NCBI GenBank assembly: GCA_002378605.1
Contig: DFSK01000183.1
Span: 1-10,177 of the forward strand
Reading direction: 5' to 3'
DNA: 10,177 bases
DNA from: Alphaproteobacteria bacterium UBA3439
Lineage (GTDB): Bacteria > Pseudomonadota > Alphaproteobacteria > Puniceispirillales > Puniceispirillaceae
Below are positions 1 to 7,817 of the stretch, piece after piece; positions within the stretch are counted from its first letter, which is position 1, and the number at the start of each line of letters is the position of its first letter. The position numbers were made by a program, and so were the translations under genes. The notes beneath the pieces are model-generated. The model was not told where the DNA came from. It searched no databases and worked only from the letters and a program-made list of their open reading frames with translations.

Positions 1-515
1 CGCCATTCCCATGCCATCAACAAAACCGCTTGCGCCAGATTCAACGATGGGTAAGACGGATTTAACGGCGCGGTTACAAGAATATCAGCAAGCACAACCT
101 CATCATTATCAAGCCCAGATGCCTCGGGCCCAAACAGCATGGCAACTCTGCCAGCTGATGGCGCATCCGGGGGCGATGCCGCTGATCGCCGGTCATGCGC
201 CAGCATCATCATGGCGGCAGCGCGTGGATCAGCGCTTTTAATCGGCAGATCGCGCCGTCTTGCGCTGGCTGCCACCATTAATGAAACATCATAAGCCGCA
301 TCAGCCAAATTGTCATAAACACGGGCATTTTCAATGATTTCACTCCCCCCTGCTGCCATTGGCAACGCCGCAGGGTTCGGCCAGCCATCACGCGGCGCAA
401 CAAGCCGAAGATCGGTTAGCCCGCAATTCATCATGGCGCGGGCAGCCGATCCAATATTTTCGCCCATTTGCGGGCGCGCCAGAATCACAATTGGCGCGGT
501 TGGCAGGATTGTCAT
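1..515 (-). CDS. trmJ: tRNA (cytidine/uridine-2'-O-)-methyltransferase TrmJ, 3' end cut by window edge
   Basis: SPOUT-class (SpoU/TrmH family group 1) RNA methyltransferase, expected to use SAM to 2'-O-methylate the pyrimidine at tRNA position 32. Reading from the ATG at 515 gives 171 codons with no stop before the window edge; the family usually runs to about 240-270 residues, so the C-terminal part is missing. Visible family motifs in order: RPQMGENIGSAARAMMNCG (about residues 14-32, motif 1 with the conserved N and R), LFGPEASGLDNDE (about 127-139, motif 2), and LNPSYPSLNLAQAV (about 151-164, motif 3), which together build the trefoil-knot SAM site. The start codon overlaps the cimA stop as ATGA, and there is no clear Shine-Dalgarno before it, so translation probably depends on coupling to cimA. 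Family assignment is firm; the exact target nucleotide is inferred from homology. Confidence 0.9.
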   Translation of the reverse strand, partial: MTILPTAPIVILARPQMGENIGSAARAMMNCGLTDLRLVAPRDGWPNPAALPMAAGGSEIIENARVYDNLADAAYDVSLMVAASARRRDLPIKSADPRAAAMMMLAHDRRSAASPPDAPSAGRVAMLFGPEASGLDNDEVVLADILVTAPLNPSYPSLNLAQAVLLMAWEW

Positions 516-2128
516 TTTGAAATCGACTTTGGACCAGCGATTTGATCATGCTGCAATTTCCAGATCATGCCATCACCAAGCGCGGCAACCGAAGCATCAA
601 TAATATTGGTCGATAGGCCAACCGTGCGCCAAACAGGGCCACCCGGAACACAAAATTCGATCATCACACGGGTTACGGCGCCGGTTCCCGACCCTTCTGC
701 CGCATCAAGAATGCGAACCTTGTAATCAACCAGCTCGACATCGGCCAGCGATGGATAGGCGGCGACCAACGCTTTGCGCATGGCGGTATCAACCGCATTC
801 ACCGGACCATTGCCGATGGCGGCTTCGTGAAAACAATCATCACCAACAAAAATTGTCGTTGTGGCTTCGGATTCAACAACCAATTCGCCGCGCGCGTTAA
901 ACCGCCGCTCATCCATGACACGGAACCGACCAATACGGAAATATTCTGGCACTTCGCCAAGCATCTGACGGGCAAGAAGCTCGAAACTGGCCTCGGCAGA
1001 GTCAAAGGCCCAACCTTCAAATTCCTTTGCCTTCACAACGCTGATCAGCGTATCGAGTCTTTCATCCTTGGGGTCAATCTCAATCTTGAACTGGGCAAAA
1101 CGCGCCAGCATATTTGAACGGCCCGCCTGATCCGAGACAAGGTAATGCCGCTCATTGCCAACCTTTTCCGGCGGCACATGTTCATAAGTCCGCGGGTCTT
1201 TTTGCGCAGCAGATGCGTGTAATCCGCCCTTATGCGCAAAGGCCGCCGCGCCAACATAGGGCGCATGGGCATCCGGCGCACGATTCAGCCGGTCATCAAG
1301 AAAACGTGACAAACCCATTAATTTCGGAAGATTGGCCTCAGAAATATTGGTTTCATAGTCGGTTTTCAGCACCAAACTAGGGATAAGGGAAATCAGATTT
1401 GCATTGCCGCACCGTTCCCCAAGCCCGTTAATTGTGCCTTGCACCTGACGCGCCCCAGCGGCAATCGCCGCCAGCGAATTTGCCACGGCAACGCCAGCAT
1501 CATTGTGACAATGGATTCCCAACCGGATATCTGGCATTTTTTTGTGAACAGCGCTGACAATATCAAACACCTCATCGGGAAGCGTGCCGCCATTAGTGTC
1601 ACAAAGAACAACCCATGTCGCGCCGCCTTCATTGGCCGCACGAATACAATCAAGCGCAAAATCAGGATTGCTCTTATAACCGTCAAAGAAATGTTCGCAA
1701 TCAAACATCGGCTCGCGGCCACGATCAGCAGCGGCAATTAGCGATTGGCGGATCATTTCCAGATTCTCATCAAGCGTTGTGTTTAAGGCTGTTTTCACAT
1801 GGAAATCCCATGTTTTTCCGACAAGGCAAGATGCGTCAACTTCGGCATCAATAACCGCACTCAGCCCGGGATCATTAGCCGTGCTGCGACCACCACGACG
1901 AGTCATGCCAAAGGAAACAAGCTTGGCATTTTTCATTTTTGGTGGCTTGGCAAAAAAGGCATCATCAGTCGGGTTTGCGCCTGGCCAGCCAGCTTCGATA
2001 TAGTCAATACCGATATCATCAAGCGCATGAGCAATGGCAACCTTGTCGGCGCGCGAAAAATCGACTCCGCGGGTCTGCCCCCCATCGCGCAATGTGGTGT
2101 CAAACAACCATATTTTATCGCTACCCAT
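512..2128 (-). CDS. cimA: (R)-citramalate synthase
   Basis: Condenses acetyl-CoA and pyruvate to (R)-citramalate, opening the threonine-independent route to 2-oxobutanoate and isoleucine. The 538-residue product has the DRE-TIM barrel of the HMGL/LeuA family: DTTLRDGG (10-17), EAGWPGANP (45-53), a CimA-like EHFFDGYKSNP (145-155), LCDTNGGTLP (175-184), metal ligands in HCHND (206-210) and GLGERCGN (235-242), then a linker with HKGGLHASAAQKDP and a C-terminal LeuA-type dimerisation/allosteric domain over the last ~130 residues. The EAGWPG and EHFFDGYK signatures and the length favour CimA over 2-isopropylmalate synthase or homocitrate synthase. I chose the ATG at 2128 because AGGAG lies 7 nt upstream; an in-frame TTG at 2158 would add 10 residues before the conserved start and lacks a ribosome site. 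It overlaps trmJ by four bases. The C-terminal domain suggests feedback control by isoleucine, by analogy only. Confidence 0.95.
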   Translation of the reverse strand: MGSDKIWLFDTTLRDGGQTRGVDFSRADKVAIAHALDDIGIDYIEAGWPGANPTDDAFFAKPPKMKNAKLVSFGMTRRGGRSTANDPGLSAVIDAEVDASCLVGKTWDFHVKTALNTTLDENLEMIRQSLIAAADRGREPMFDCEHFFDGYKSNPDFALDCIRAANEGGATWVVLCDTNGGTLPDEVFDIVSAVHKKMPDIRLGIHCHNDAGVAVANSLAAIAAGARQVQGTINGLGERCGNANLISLIPSLVLKTDYETNISEANLPKLMGLSRFLDDRLNRAPDAHAPYVGAAAFAHKGGLHASAAQKDPRTYEHVPPEKVGNERHYLVSDQAGRSNMLARFAQFKIEIDPKDERLDTLISVVKAKEFEGWAFDSAEASFELLARQMLGEVPEYFRIGRFRVMDERRFNARGELVVESEATTTIFVGDDCFHEAAIGNGPVNAVDTAMRKALVAAYPSLADVELVDYKVRILDAAEGSGTGAVTRVMIEFCVPGGPVWRTVGLSTNIIDASVAALGDGMIWKLQHDQIAGPKSISK

Positions 2129-2135
2129 TGGTAAT

Positions 2136-2140
2136 CTCCT
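2136..2140 (-). promoter_or_regulatory. Shine-Dalgarno of cimA
   Basis: AGGAG on the minus strand ends 7 nt before the ATG at 2128. It decides the cimA start: the longer frame beginning with TTG at 2158 has no comparable site. Confidence 0.8.
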
Positions 2141-2173
2141 ACCGCCTCTGACCGGCAATGACGTGCCGACAAG

Positions 2174-2202
2174 CCGATCTATGCCCGCCTATGCGGCATC
2201 GG
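2174..2202 (-). other. Imperfect hairpin in the cysS-cimA gap
   Basis: The 98-base gap between the cysS stop and the cimA ATG can fold as CCGAUGCC, a 9-nt loop, GGC, a 4-nt bulge, then AUCGG (8 pairs). An alternative is an uninterrupted 5-pair AUGCC/GGCAU stem. No U-tract follows, so it is not a standard intrinsic terminator. I saw no good promoter in the gap. It could be a processing or leader element, or chance. Confidence 0.3.
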
Positions 2203-2226
2203 TTTAGCAAAAATGCCCAATCATTG

Positions 2227-3588
2227 CTAGCGTCGCCGCCAAATCGTCCCATCGGCGCTATCTTCAAGAATAATGCCGGCACCCGTCAATTGATCACGAA
2301 TTTCATCAGCTTTGGCAAATTCACGGTTGGCGCGTGCCTGTTTGCGCGCTTCGATAAGACCATCAATGGTAGCATCATCCAAACCATCATCGGTTGCCGC
2401 ATCGCCAGCCTTGGCCCAGCCATCGGCGCCTTGCTGCAAAAGACCAAGAACCGCACCGCTGGCTTTTAACGCCTTCGCTGCGGCATCGTCACCTTTATTT
2501 GCCAAGCGCGCCAATTCATGCAAGCGCGCCATCGCCGCAGGCGTATTTAAATCATCAAGAAGACAGGCGATAAAATCAGCATCAACCTTGTCTTGGGAGG
2601 CGTCAACATCACCAACAGCGCGATACAACCGATCAAGGCCGTTCCGCGCGTCACGCATGGCATTATCCGATAAATCCAATGGCGCACGGTAATGCGCCGA
2701 CAGTAAGGCCGCACGCAAGGTCTCACCACGATATTGATCGGCAGCATCAGTAACCGAAATGATATTGCCAAGCGATTTTGACATTTTTTCGTCATTCATC
2801 GTGACAAAGCCGTTATGCAGCCAGTAATGCGCCATTTTCGTTTGATCATGCGCACAACAGCTTTGCGCGATTTCATTTTCATGATGCGGGAAAATCAAAT
2901 CCAGCCCACCTGCATGAATGTCAAACACCTCGCCAAGATAGGCTTTGGCCATCGCCGAACATTCAATATGCCATCCAGGTCGCCCGCGTCCCCACGGGCT
3001 GTCCCATCCGGGTTGATCATCACTGCTTGGCTTCCACAAGATGAAATCAGCCGGTTCACGCTTGTAAGGGGCAACTTCCACCCGCGCCCCGGCAATCATG
3101 TCATCCATCGACCGTTTTGATAGCGATCCATAATCACGCATCGTTGAGACTTGAAACAATACATGGCCATCGGCAGCATAAGCATGGCCTTTGTCAATCA
3201 GGGTTGTGATCATGGCCTGCATTTCGGCGATATGATGTGTTGCACGCGGTTCAATATCAGGTGCAAGCGCGCCAAGTCGTTCGGTATCTTGATGAAATGT
3301 CTCGATCGTTTCGGCGCATAATTCATCAATGCCAATGCCGCGTTCGGCAGCGCGAATGTTAATTTTATCATCAACATCGGTGATATTGCGAACATAGGTA
3401 ACCTTGGCATGACGCAACCGCAAAAGCCGCACCAAAACATCAAACACCACAATCGGACGCGCATTGCCAACATGAATCCGGCCATAAACGGTTGGCCCGC
3501 AGGCATAGACCCGCACATGATCATTGTCGATCGGGACAAAATCTTCTTTTTTGCGGGTCAGGGTATTATGCAGTTTTAGCATATTCAT
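2227..3588 (-). CDS. cysS: Cysteine--tRNA ligase
   Basis: Class I aminoacyl-tRNA synthetase that charges tRNA-Cys in the cytoplasm. The 453-residue length is normal for bacterial CysRS (about 450-470). Visible landmarks: the HIGH-type motif HVGN (39-42), KMSKS at 268-272, and all four ligands of the active-site zinc that selects cysteine, namely C30 (in ACGPTVY), C210 (in WHIECS), H235 and E239 (in FPHHENE). The family motif NITDVDDKI is at 68-76. The C-terminal ~150 residues are the DALR/anticodon-binding part, ending in a basic RRR. Its ATG overlaps the gltX stop as ATGA, with AGGGG 8 nt upstream inside the end of gltX, so the two synthetases are probably co-transcribed and translationally coupled. 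A second in-frame ATG two codons later is also possible and would change little. No damage or missing key residue is seen. Confidence 0.97.
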   Translation of the reverse strand: MNMLKLHNTLTRKKEDFVPIDNDHVRVYACGPTVYGRIHVGNARPIVVFDVLVRLLRLRHAKVTYVRNITDVDDKINIRAAERGIGIDELCAETIETFHQDTERLGALAPDIEPRATHHIAEMQAMITTLIDKGHAYAADGHVLFQVSTMRDYGSLSKRSMDDMIAGARVEVAPYKREPADFILWKPSSDDQPGWDSPWGRGRPGWHIECSAMAKAYLGEVFDIHAGGLDLIFPHHENEIAQSCCAHDQTKMAHYWLHNGFVTMNDEKMSKSLGNIISVTDAADQYRGETLRAALLSAHYRAPLDLSDNAMRDARNGLDRLYRAVGDVDASQDKVDADFIACLLDDLNTPAAMARLHELARLANKGDDAAAKALKASGAVLGLLQQGADGWAKAGDAATDDGLDDATIDGLIEARKQARANREFAKADEIRDQLTGAGIILEDSADGTIWRRR

Positions 3589-4925
3589 GCCGGCAACCCC
3601 TGCAAGCGCGCAAGAACACGATCACGGCCCATGACACCAAGCAAAGGCGCCAGTTCAGGCCCAGCATCAACACCCGTCAGCGCAAGGCGAAGCGGCATAA
3701 ACAAGCTCTTGCCCTTAACCCCTGTTTCGGCCGCAATGGCTGTTGTCCAACCTTTCCAGATTGACGCGTCAAGATCGCCTTGCGGCAGCAATGCAGCCGC
3801 AGCGTTGGTCACATTATTTGATTCGATAACAGGGGTGATTTCACCAGTGCAGACATCCCACCAAATTTTGGCCTCGCCAATTGTGGTGATATTCCCGCGA
3901 ACGGTTTCCCAGAACAAGGCATCCCCGGCAACATTGGCGCTGGAAAGCCGGTCTTTTACGAGGTCAAACGGCATATCTTGGATGATCTGGCCGTTAATTT
4001 TCTGCAATTCTGACGGATCAAATTTCGCCGTAGAACGACCAAAACGGCTAATATCAAAGCCGGCAATGATGGTTTCCATGCTGCTTTGCGCCTCGACCGG
4101 ATCGGCTGTACCGATACGAGCAAGAACACTGGCAATCGCCGCCGGTTCAATGCCGCTTTGGCGCAGCTCCCCAATCGATAAGCTGCAAAGCCGTTTCGAC
4201 AGGCCTTCCCCATCAGCGCCTGCAAGAAGCGCCAGATGCCCCATCGTTGGGGCGGTTGCACCAAGGGCTTCGAACAGCTGAATTTGCGCCGCCGAATTGG
4301 TCACATGATCTTCGCCACGCAAAATATGCGTTATGCCATGATCAATATCATCAACAACCGAAGCCATTGTATAGATCACCCGTCCATCTTCACGCATCAA
4401 CACCGGATCGGACAGGCTCGACATATGATAGGCAACATCGCCGCGTACCATGTCATGCCAACTGACTTCAGCATCATTCAGCAAAAACCGCCAATGCGGA
4501 CGGTGGCCGTCAGCCTCTAATTTTGCTTTTTCTTCGGCGCTTAGTTTCAGGCCAGCGCGATCATATACCGGCGGCCGACCAGCCGATAATTGCGCTTTCC
4601 GCTTTAGCGATAATTCTTCAGGCGTTTCATAACAAGCATAGGCACGGCCAGCAGCAACAAGCTGCGCCAATGCCTCGTCATAACGCGCAAGGCGCAATGA
4701 TTGGCGATCTTCGCAATCCCAACCCATACCCATCCAGTCAAGATCGGCGCGGATATCAGCTTCGAACGCTTCGCTGGAACGCTCGGTATCGGTGTCATCA
4801 ATCCGAAGCATGAATTGGCCGCCGGTTTTGCGGGCAAACAGATAATTGACCAAGGCCGTCCGCAAATTGCCAACATGCAGTCGCCCCGTCGGGCTTGGGG
4901 CAAAACGGACTTTGATTGCAGTCAT
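3585..4925 (-). CDS. gltX: Glutamate--tRNA ligase (short, probable GltX2-like paralogue)
   Basis: Class Ic aminoacyl-tRNA synthetase of the bacterial GluRS type, 446 residues from the ATG at 4925. Motifs: FAPSPTGRLHVGN (8-20, HIGH-type HVGN at 17-20), RIDDTDTERS (41-50), YDEALAQL (82-89), PPVYDR (118-123), HILRGEDHVTN (200-210), and the KMSKS-type loop GLSKRLCSLSI (241-251, SKR at 243-245). The C-terminal ~130 residues form the helical anticodon-binding region. I chose this start because AAGGAG lies 7 nt upstream and the protein then begins MTAIKVRFAPSPTG; the frame is open back to a GTG at 4946 but that lacks support. Many alphaproteobacteria carry two GluRS genes, and the GLSKR..SLSIGELR..GIEP pattern with a length near 445 resembles the shorter one, which may serve tRNA-Gln in the amidotransferase route. 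That specificity is inference. Residue 247 is Cys where I would expect Gly. Confidence 0.95.
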   Translation of the reverse strand: MTAIKVRFAPSPTGRLHVGNLRTALVNYLFARKTGGQFMLRIDDTDTERSSEAFEADIRADLDWMGMGWDCEDRQSLRLARYDEALAQLVAAGRAYACYETPEELSLKRKAQLSAGRPPVYDRAGLKLSAEEKAKLEADGHRPHWRFLLNDAEVSWHDMVRGDVAYHMSSLSDPVLMREDGRVIYTMASVVDDIDHGITHILRGEDHVTNSAAQIQLFEALGATAPTMGHLALLAGADGEGLSKRLCSLSIGELRQSGIEPAAIASVLARIGTADPVEAQSSMETIIAGFDISRFGRSTAKFDPSELQKINGQIIQDMPFDLVKDRLSSANVAGDALFWETVRGNITTIGEAKIWWDVCTGEITPVIESNNVTNAAAALLPQGDLDASIWKGWTTAIAAETGVKGKSLFMPLRLALTGVDAGPELAPLLGVMGRDRVLARLQGLPA

Positions 4926-4932
4926 CAAACGA

Positions 4933-4938
4933 CTCCTT
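4933..4938 (-). promoter_or_regulatory. Shine-Dalgarno of gltX
   Basis: AAGGAG on the minus strand ends 7 nt before the ATG at 4925. It fixes the gltX start there and argues against the upstream in-frame GTG at 4946. Confidence 0.8.
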
Positions 4939-4965
4939 TTTGGCACTGGGCCAGTCTTTTCAAGC

Positions 4966-4988
4966 GGCAGCCTGTTCGACGGCTTGCC
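4966..4988 (-). other. Hairpin in the nadE-gltX gap
   Basis: In the 78-base gap the transcript can fold as GGCAAGCC, an 8-nt loop, GGCUGCC: seven pairs with one bulged A. The downstream sequence is GCUUGAAAAG, with no U-tract, so a standard intrinsic terminator is not supported. The gap also holds a short A/T-rich run just after the nadE stop, but I could not match a promoter to it. Confidence 0.35.
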
Positions 4989-5003
4989 ATATATTTTGGC
5001 TCT

Positions 5004-6665
5004 TTAGGGTTTTATCGGGTTAAAGCCAGAGGTCAAGGGAAGACGGCGATCACGACCAAAGGCAACCGGCGTCATTTTTGGGCCTGGGGCAGCTTGAAAC
5101 CGTTTATATTCGGCACGGAATAAAAGCTCGCTTGCCCGCACAACCTCAGCCCGATCATAGCCACGGCCAACAATTGTTTCGATATCAGCCATATCTTCAC
5201 ACAAGGCTGCCATGATCGCATCAAGCCGGTCATAGGGCGGCAATGAGTCAGTATCTTTCTGGTCAGGGCGCAATTCGGCTGATGGTGGTTTGTCGATTAT
5301 GCGTTGCGGGATCACAATCCCGTCAGGGCCAGCTGCACCCCGCGGTAAATGCTGATTGCGCCAGTGACAAAGCCGGAACACATCAACTTTCCAAACGTCT
5401 TTCAAAGGGGCATAGCCGCCGCACATATCGCCATAAAGCGTCGAATAGCCAGCCGCATATTCAGATTTATTACCTGTCGCCAGCACCATCGACCCATGTT
5501 TATTCGAGATCCCCATCAAGATTAGTCCGCGCAAACGCGACTGGATATTTTCTTCGGCCACGTTCGGTTCGGTGCCAGCAAATTGTTCGGCCAGCATCTG
5601 GTCAAGCGCGCCCATTGCAGGCGTTATAGCAATATTATCAAGCCGGATGCCAAGGGCGCTAGCCAGTTCGGCAGCGTCATCAAGGCTTTCTTGGCTTGTA
5701 TAGGCAGATGGCATCATCACCGCATGAACCGCATCTGCGCCAAGCGCGTCAACAGCAAGTGCCGCAACCAGCGCCGAGTCAATACCGCCCGACAAGCCGA
5801 GAACAACCCCCGGAAAACCGTTTTTATGGACATAGTCACGAAGCCCAAGACACAAGCCGCGATAAAGCGCGGTCAAATCACTATCGGGCGGCGAAATCTG
5901 GCCAGTAAGCGTAACCATACCTGCTGTTTTCTGCGCTGAAATAACCACAATTGACTCAGAAAAACTTGGCAAATGACAAGCAAGCTTGCCACCAGCATTG
6001 ATGGCAAAAGATCCGCCGTCATAAACAAGCTCATCCTGCCCACCAACCATATTGACATAGGCAACCGGAAGGCCGGTTTCGACCGTTCGCGCCACAATTG
6101 TCGACATGCGGTGTTCAGGCTTGTTCGCGTCAAATGGTGATGCATTGATTGCAATGATAAGATCGGCACCCGATTCTTCGAGACATTCGGCAACATTAGG
6201 CTCCCAAATATCCTCGCAGATTGGAAAACCGATTTTCAGCCCCCGAAGCATGGCAGGGCCGGGCATCTGGCCAGCGGCAAAGTTGCGCTTATCGTCAAAC
6301 ACGCCGTAATTTGGCAAATTCACCTTATCAAATCGGGCAAGCTGGGCGCCGCCATCAAGAATGAAAACCGAATTATAAATAACACCGTCGGCCGCAACCG
6401 GAGCGCCAACGACAATCGCCGGGCCACCATCAGCGGTTAGCTTTGCCAATGCGTCAATGCCAGCGGCGACATCGGCCATAAAATCAGCCCGAAGCACAAG
6501 ATCATCACAAGGATAGCCGGAAAGATACATTTCAGGCGTGACAATGATTTCGGCACCATGAACGGCAGCTTGCGTACGCGCCTCGCTAAGACGGCTGACA
6601 TTGGCATTTACATTGCCAAGATGCGCGTTCAATTGGGCGAGCGCGATTAGAACCGGCTTTGTCAT
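5004..6665 (-). CDS. nadE: Glutamine-dependent NAD+ synthetase
   Basis: Catalyses the last step of NAD synthesis, ATP-dependent amidation of nicotinate adenine dinucleotide, with ammonia supplied by its own glutaminase domain. The 553-residue length fits the two-domain bacterial form. The N-terminal CN-hydrolase (nitrilase-like) domain, about residues 4-260, shows the Glu-Lys-Cys triad: E45 in TPEMYLSGY, K114 in KVNLPNYGVFD, and C150 in FPICEDIW. The C-terminal synthetase domain has the ATP-pyrophosphatase P-loop SGGIDS (292-297) and the later TGNKSEYAAGYSTLYGD and GGYAPLKDVWK stretches. The gene follows pncB by 15 bp, and its weak AAAAGG ribosome site overlaps the pncB stop codon at 11 nt from the ATG, so coupled translation is likely. 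PncB and NadE act two steps apart in the same route (NadD between them, not in the window). No anomalies. Confidence 0.96.
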   Translation of the reverse strand: MTKPVLIALAQLNAHLGNVNANVSRLSEARTQAAVHGAEIIVTPEMYLSGYPCDDLVLRADFMADVAAGIDALAKLTADGGPAIVVGAPVAADGVIYNSVFILDGGAQLARFDKVNLPNYGVFDDKRNFAAGQMPGPAMLRGLKIGFPICEDIWEPNVAECLEESGADLIIAINASPFDANKPEHRMSTIVARTVETGLPVAYVNMVGGQDELVYDGGSFAINAGGKLACHLPSFSESIVVISAQKTAGMVTLTGQISPPDSDLTALYRGLCLGLRDYVHKNGFPGVVLGLSGGIDSALVAALAVDALGADAVHAVMMPSAYTSQESLDDAAELASALGIRLDNIAITPAMGALDQMLAEQFAGTEPNVAEENIQSRLRGLILMGISNKHGSMVLATGNKSEYAAGYSTLYGDMCGGYAPLKDVWKVDVFRLCHWRNQHLPRGAAGPDGIVIPQRIIDKPPSAELRPDQKDTDSLPPYDRLDAIMAALCEDMADIETIVGRGYDRAEVVRASELLFRAEYKRFQAAPGPKMTPVAFGRDRRLPLTSGFNPIKP

Positions 6666-6680
6666 GAAACAATCAACCTT

Positions 6681-7817
6681 TTACTTATACAAAAGAAATT
6701 CACGGCCAGCCTTGACCCGTGGCTTGCCATCATAGGCAACAATATCCGCTGTCGCATAGGTCTGCGACCAGATTTGCGGCAGATATGATCCGGTGCCAAT
6801 CACGTCAACAGGCGCATTAGCAAGGGCAAAAACACGACATTTATCTGGCCCAAAACCGCTGGAAGCGACAATTTTTACTTTGTTAAAGCCGTTGTTATCA
6901 AGCTGTTCACGCATATGCCAAACCGCCGCCGCGCTTACGCCTGTTCCAAGCAGCAAACGCAATTCATCTTCGGTTCGATAGCCACGCAAAGCCTGCGGAA
7001 CATTGCGTTCCAAAACCGCATAGGATGATTGCGTATCAAGCCCCTCAACATAGCGTCCACCATGGGTATCAAGACGAAGCGATAAGGTGCCTGCCATGCT
7101 GTGATCGCGAAAATGTTCAGCCACGGCAAGCCCGTCGGTGATTTCTTGACCAAAATAATCAACCAAAACAGTCAAAGGCGCATCTGGCACGGTCTGGTGA
7201 AACATTTCGGCAGCGCGAACTGTTGATCCGGCATAGCCAATCAAGGCATGTGGCATTGTTCCTCTGCCCTTTGCCTGACCAAAGAAATGCGCAGTGGCAT
7301 CAGCGGCACAGCCAACAAAACCAATCGCATTGGCTTTGGCCTTGGCCTTGGCGGCACCGACCGAGGCGCCATATGCCATGAGTTCGGCCATTTCACTGCC
7401 AGCACAATGGCGGGCATCCATCGCCAGAAACGCCACATTCGGCAATTCCATGCACATATTATAGGCGTTATAGGCAGCGACACAGGCCGGCCCAAGGCGT
7501 TGCAGAAAAATCGTTTCAAGGTCAACAAGAACCGAAAATGGGCCAGTGATATAACACATTGGCTCGCCAGCACCGATCCATGCGCCTTCAACATAAAGCT
7601 GCTCAATTTTCAGAGTGGCACCACGCGCTTTAGCCATTGCGGTAATCCATTCAATTGCCAAACGTCCGGCAAAGGTAACCGGACGACGCATGAAAACCGC
7701 ATAGGTGACTTCGCAATCGCCATTTGCCATGACGACTTTGCGTGTGTGGTTGAAATAGGTATCGGTTAGACTCGGCTGAATTTCCGGAGTCGGCCCGCTG
7801 CTCGCAAATTTTGCCAT
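6681..7817 (-). CDS. pncB: Nicotinate phosphoribosyltransferase, short form
   Basis: Predicted to convert nicotinate and PRPP to nicotinate mononucleotide, the entry step of Preiss-Handler NAD salvage. The 378-residue protein is shorter than many bacterial PncB (about 400-490). Family signs: SLTDTYFNH (16-24) in place of the usual TDxYxLTM, VFMRRP (41-46), an invariant-type histidine in GTMPHA (H190), LRLDTHGGR (247-255) where longer relatives have a RLDSGD-type motif, and a phosphate-binding stretch with ASSGFGPDK and DVIGTGS (about 320-345). The start at 7817 has AAGGTAG 7 nt away. The neighbour nadE, 15 bp downstream, strongly supports an NAD role. Related phosphoribosyltransferases (nicotinamide- or quinolinate-specific) are less likely: the GTMPH segment and the operon partner favour nicotinate. 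Substrate is inferred, not proven by visible residues. Confidence 0.83.
   Translation of the reverse strand: MAKFASSGPTPEIQPSLTDTYFNHTRKVVMANGDCEVTYAVFMRRPVTFAGRLAIEWITAMAKARGATLKIEQLYVEGAWIGAGEPMCYITGPFSVLVDLETIFLQRLGPACVAAYNAYNMCMELPNVAFLAMDARHCAGSEMAELMAYGASVGAAKAKAKANAIGFVGCAADATAHFFGQAKGRGTMPHALIGYAGSTVRAAEMFHQTVPDAPLTVLVDYFGQEITDGLAVAEHFRDHSMAGTLSLRLDTHGGRYVEGLDTQSSYAVLERNVPQALRGYRTEDELRLLLGTGVSAAAVWHMREQLDNNGFNKVKIVASSGFGPDKCRVFALANAPVDVIGTGSYLPQIWSQTYATADIVAYDGKPRVKAGREFLLYK

Noticed and set aside
2129..2158. Ten-residue N-terminal extension of CimA from a TTG
   Set aside because: No ribosome site precedes the TTG, while AGGAG is correctly placed for the ATG at 2128, where the conserved family N-terminus begins.
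3631..4281. 216-codon open frame on the plus strand
   Set aside because: It lies wholly antisense to gltX, whose motifs are intact, and the translation has no recognisable domain; it follows from codon bias of the real gene.
4926..4946. Seven-residue N-terminal extension of GltX from a GTG
   Set aside because: The extension would cover the AAGGAG ribosome site of the ATG at 4925, and conserved sequence starts right after that ATG.
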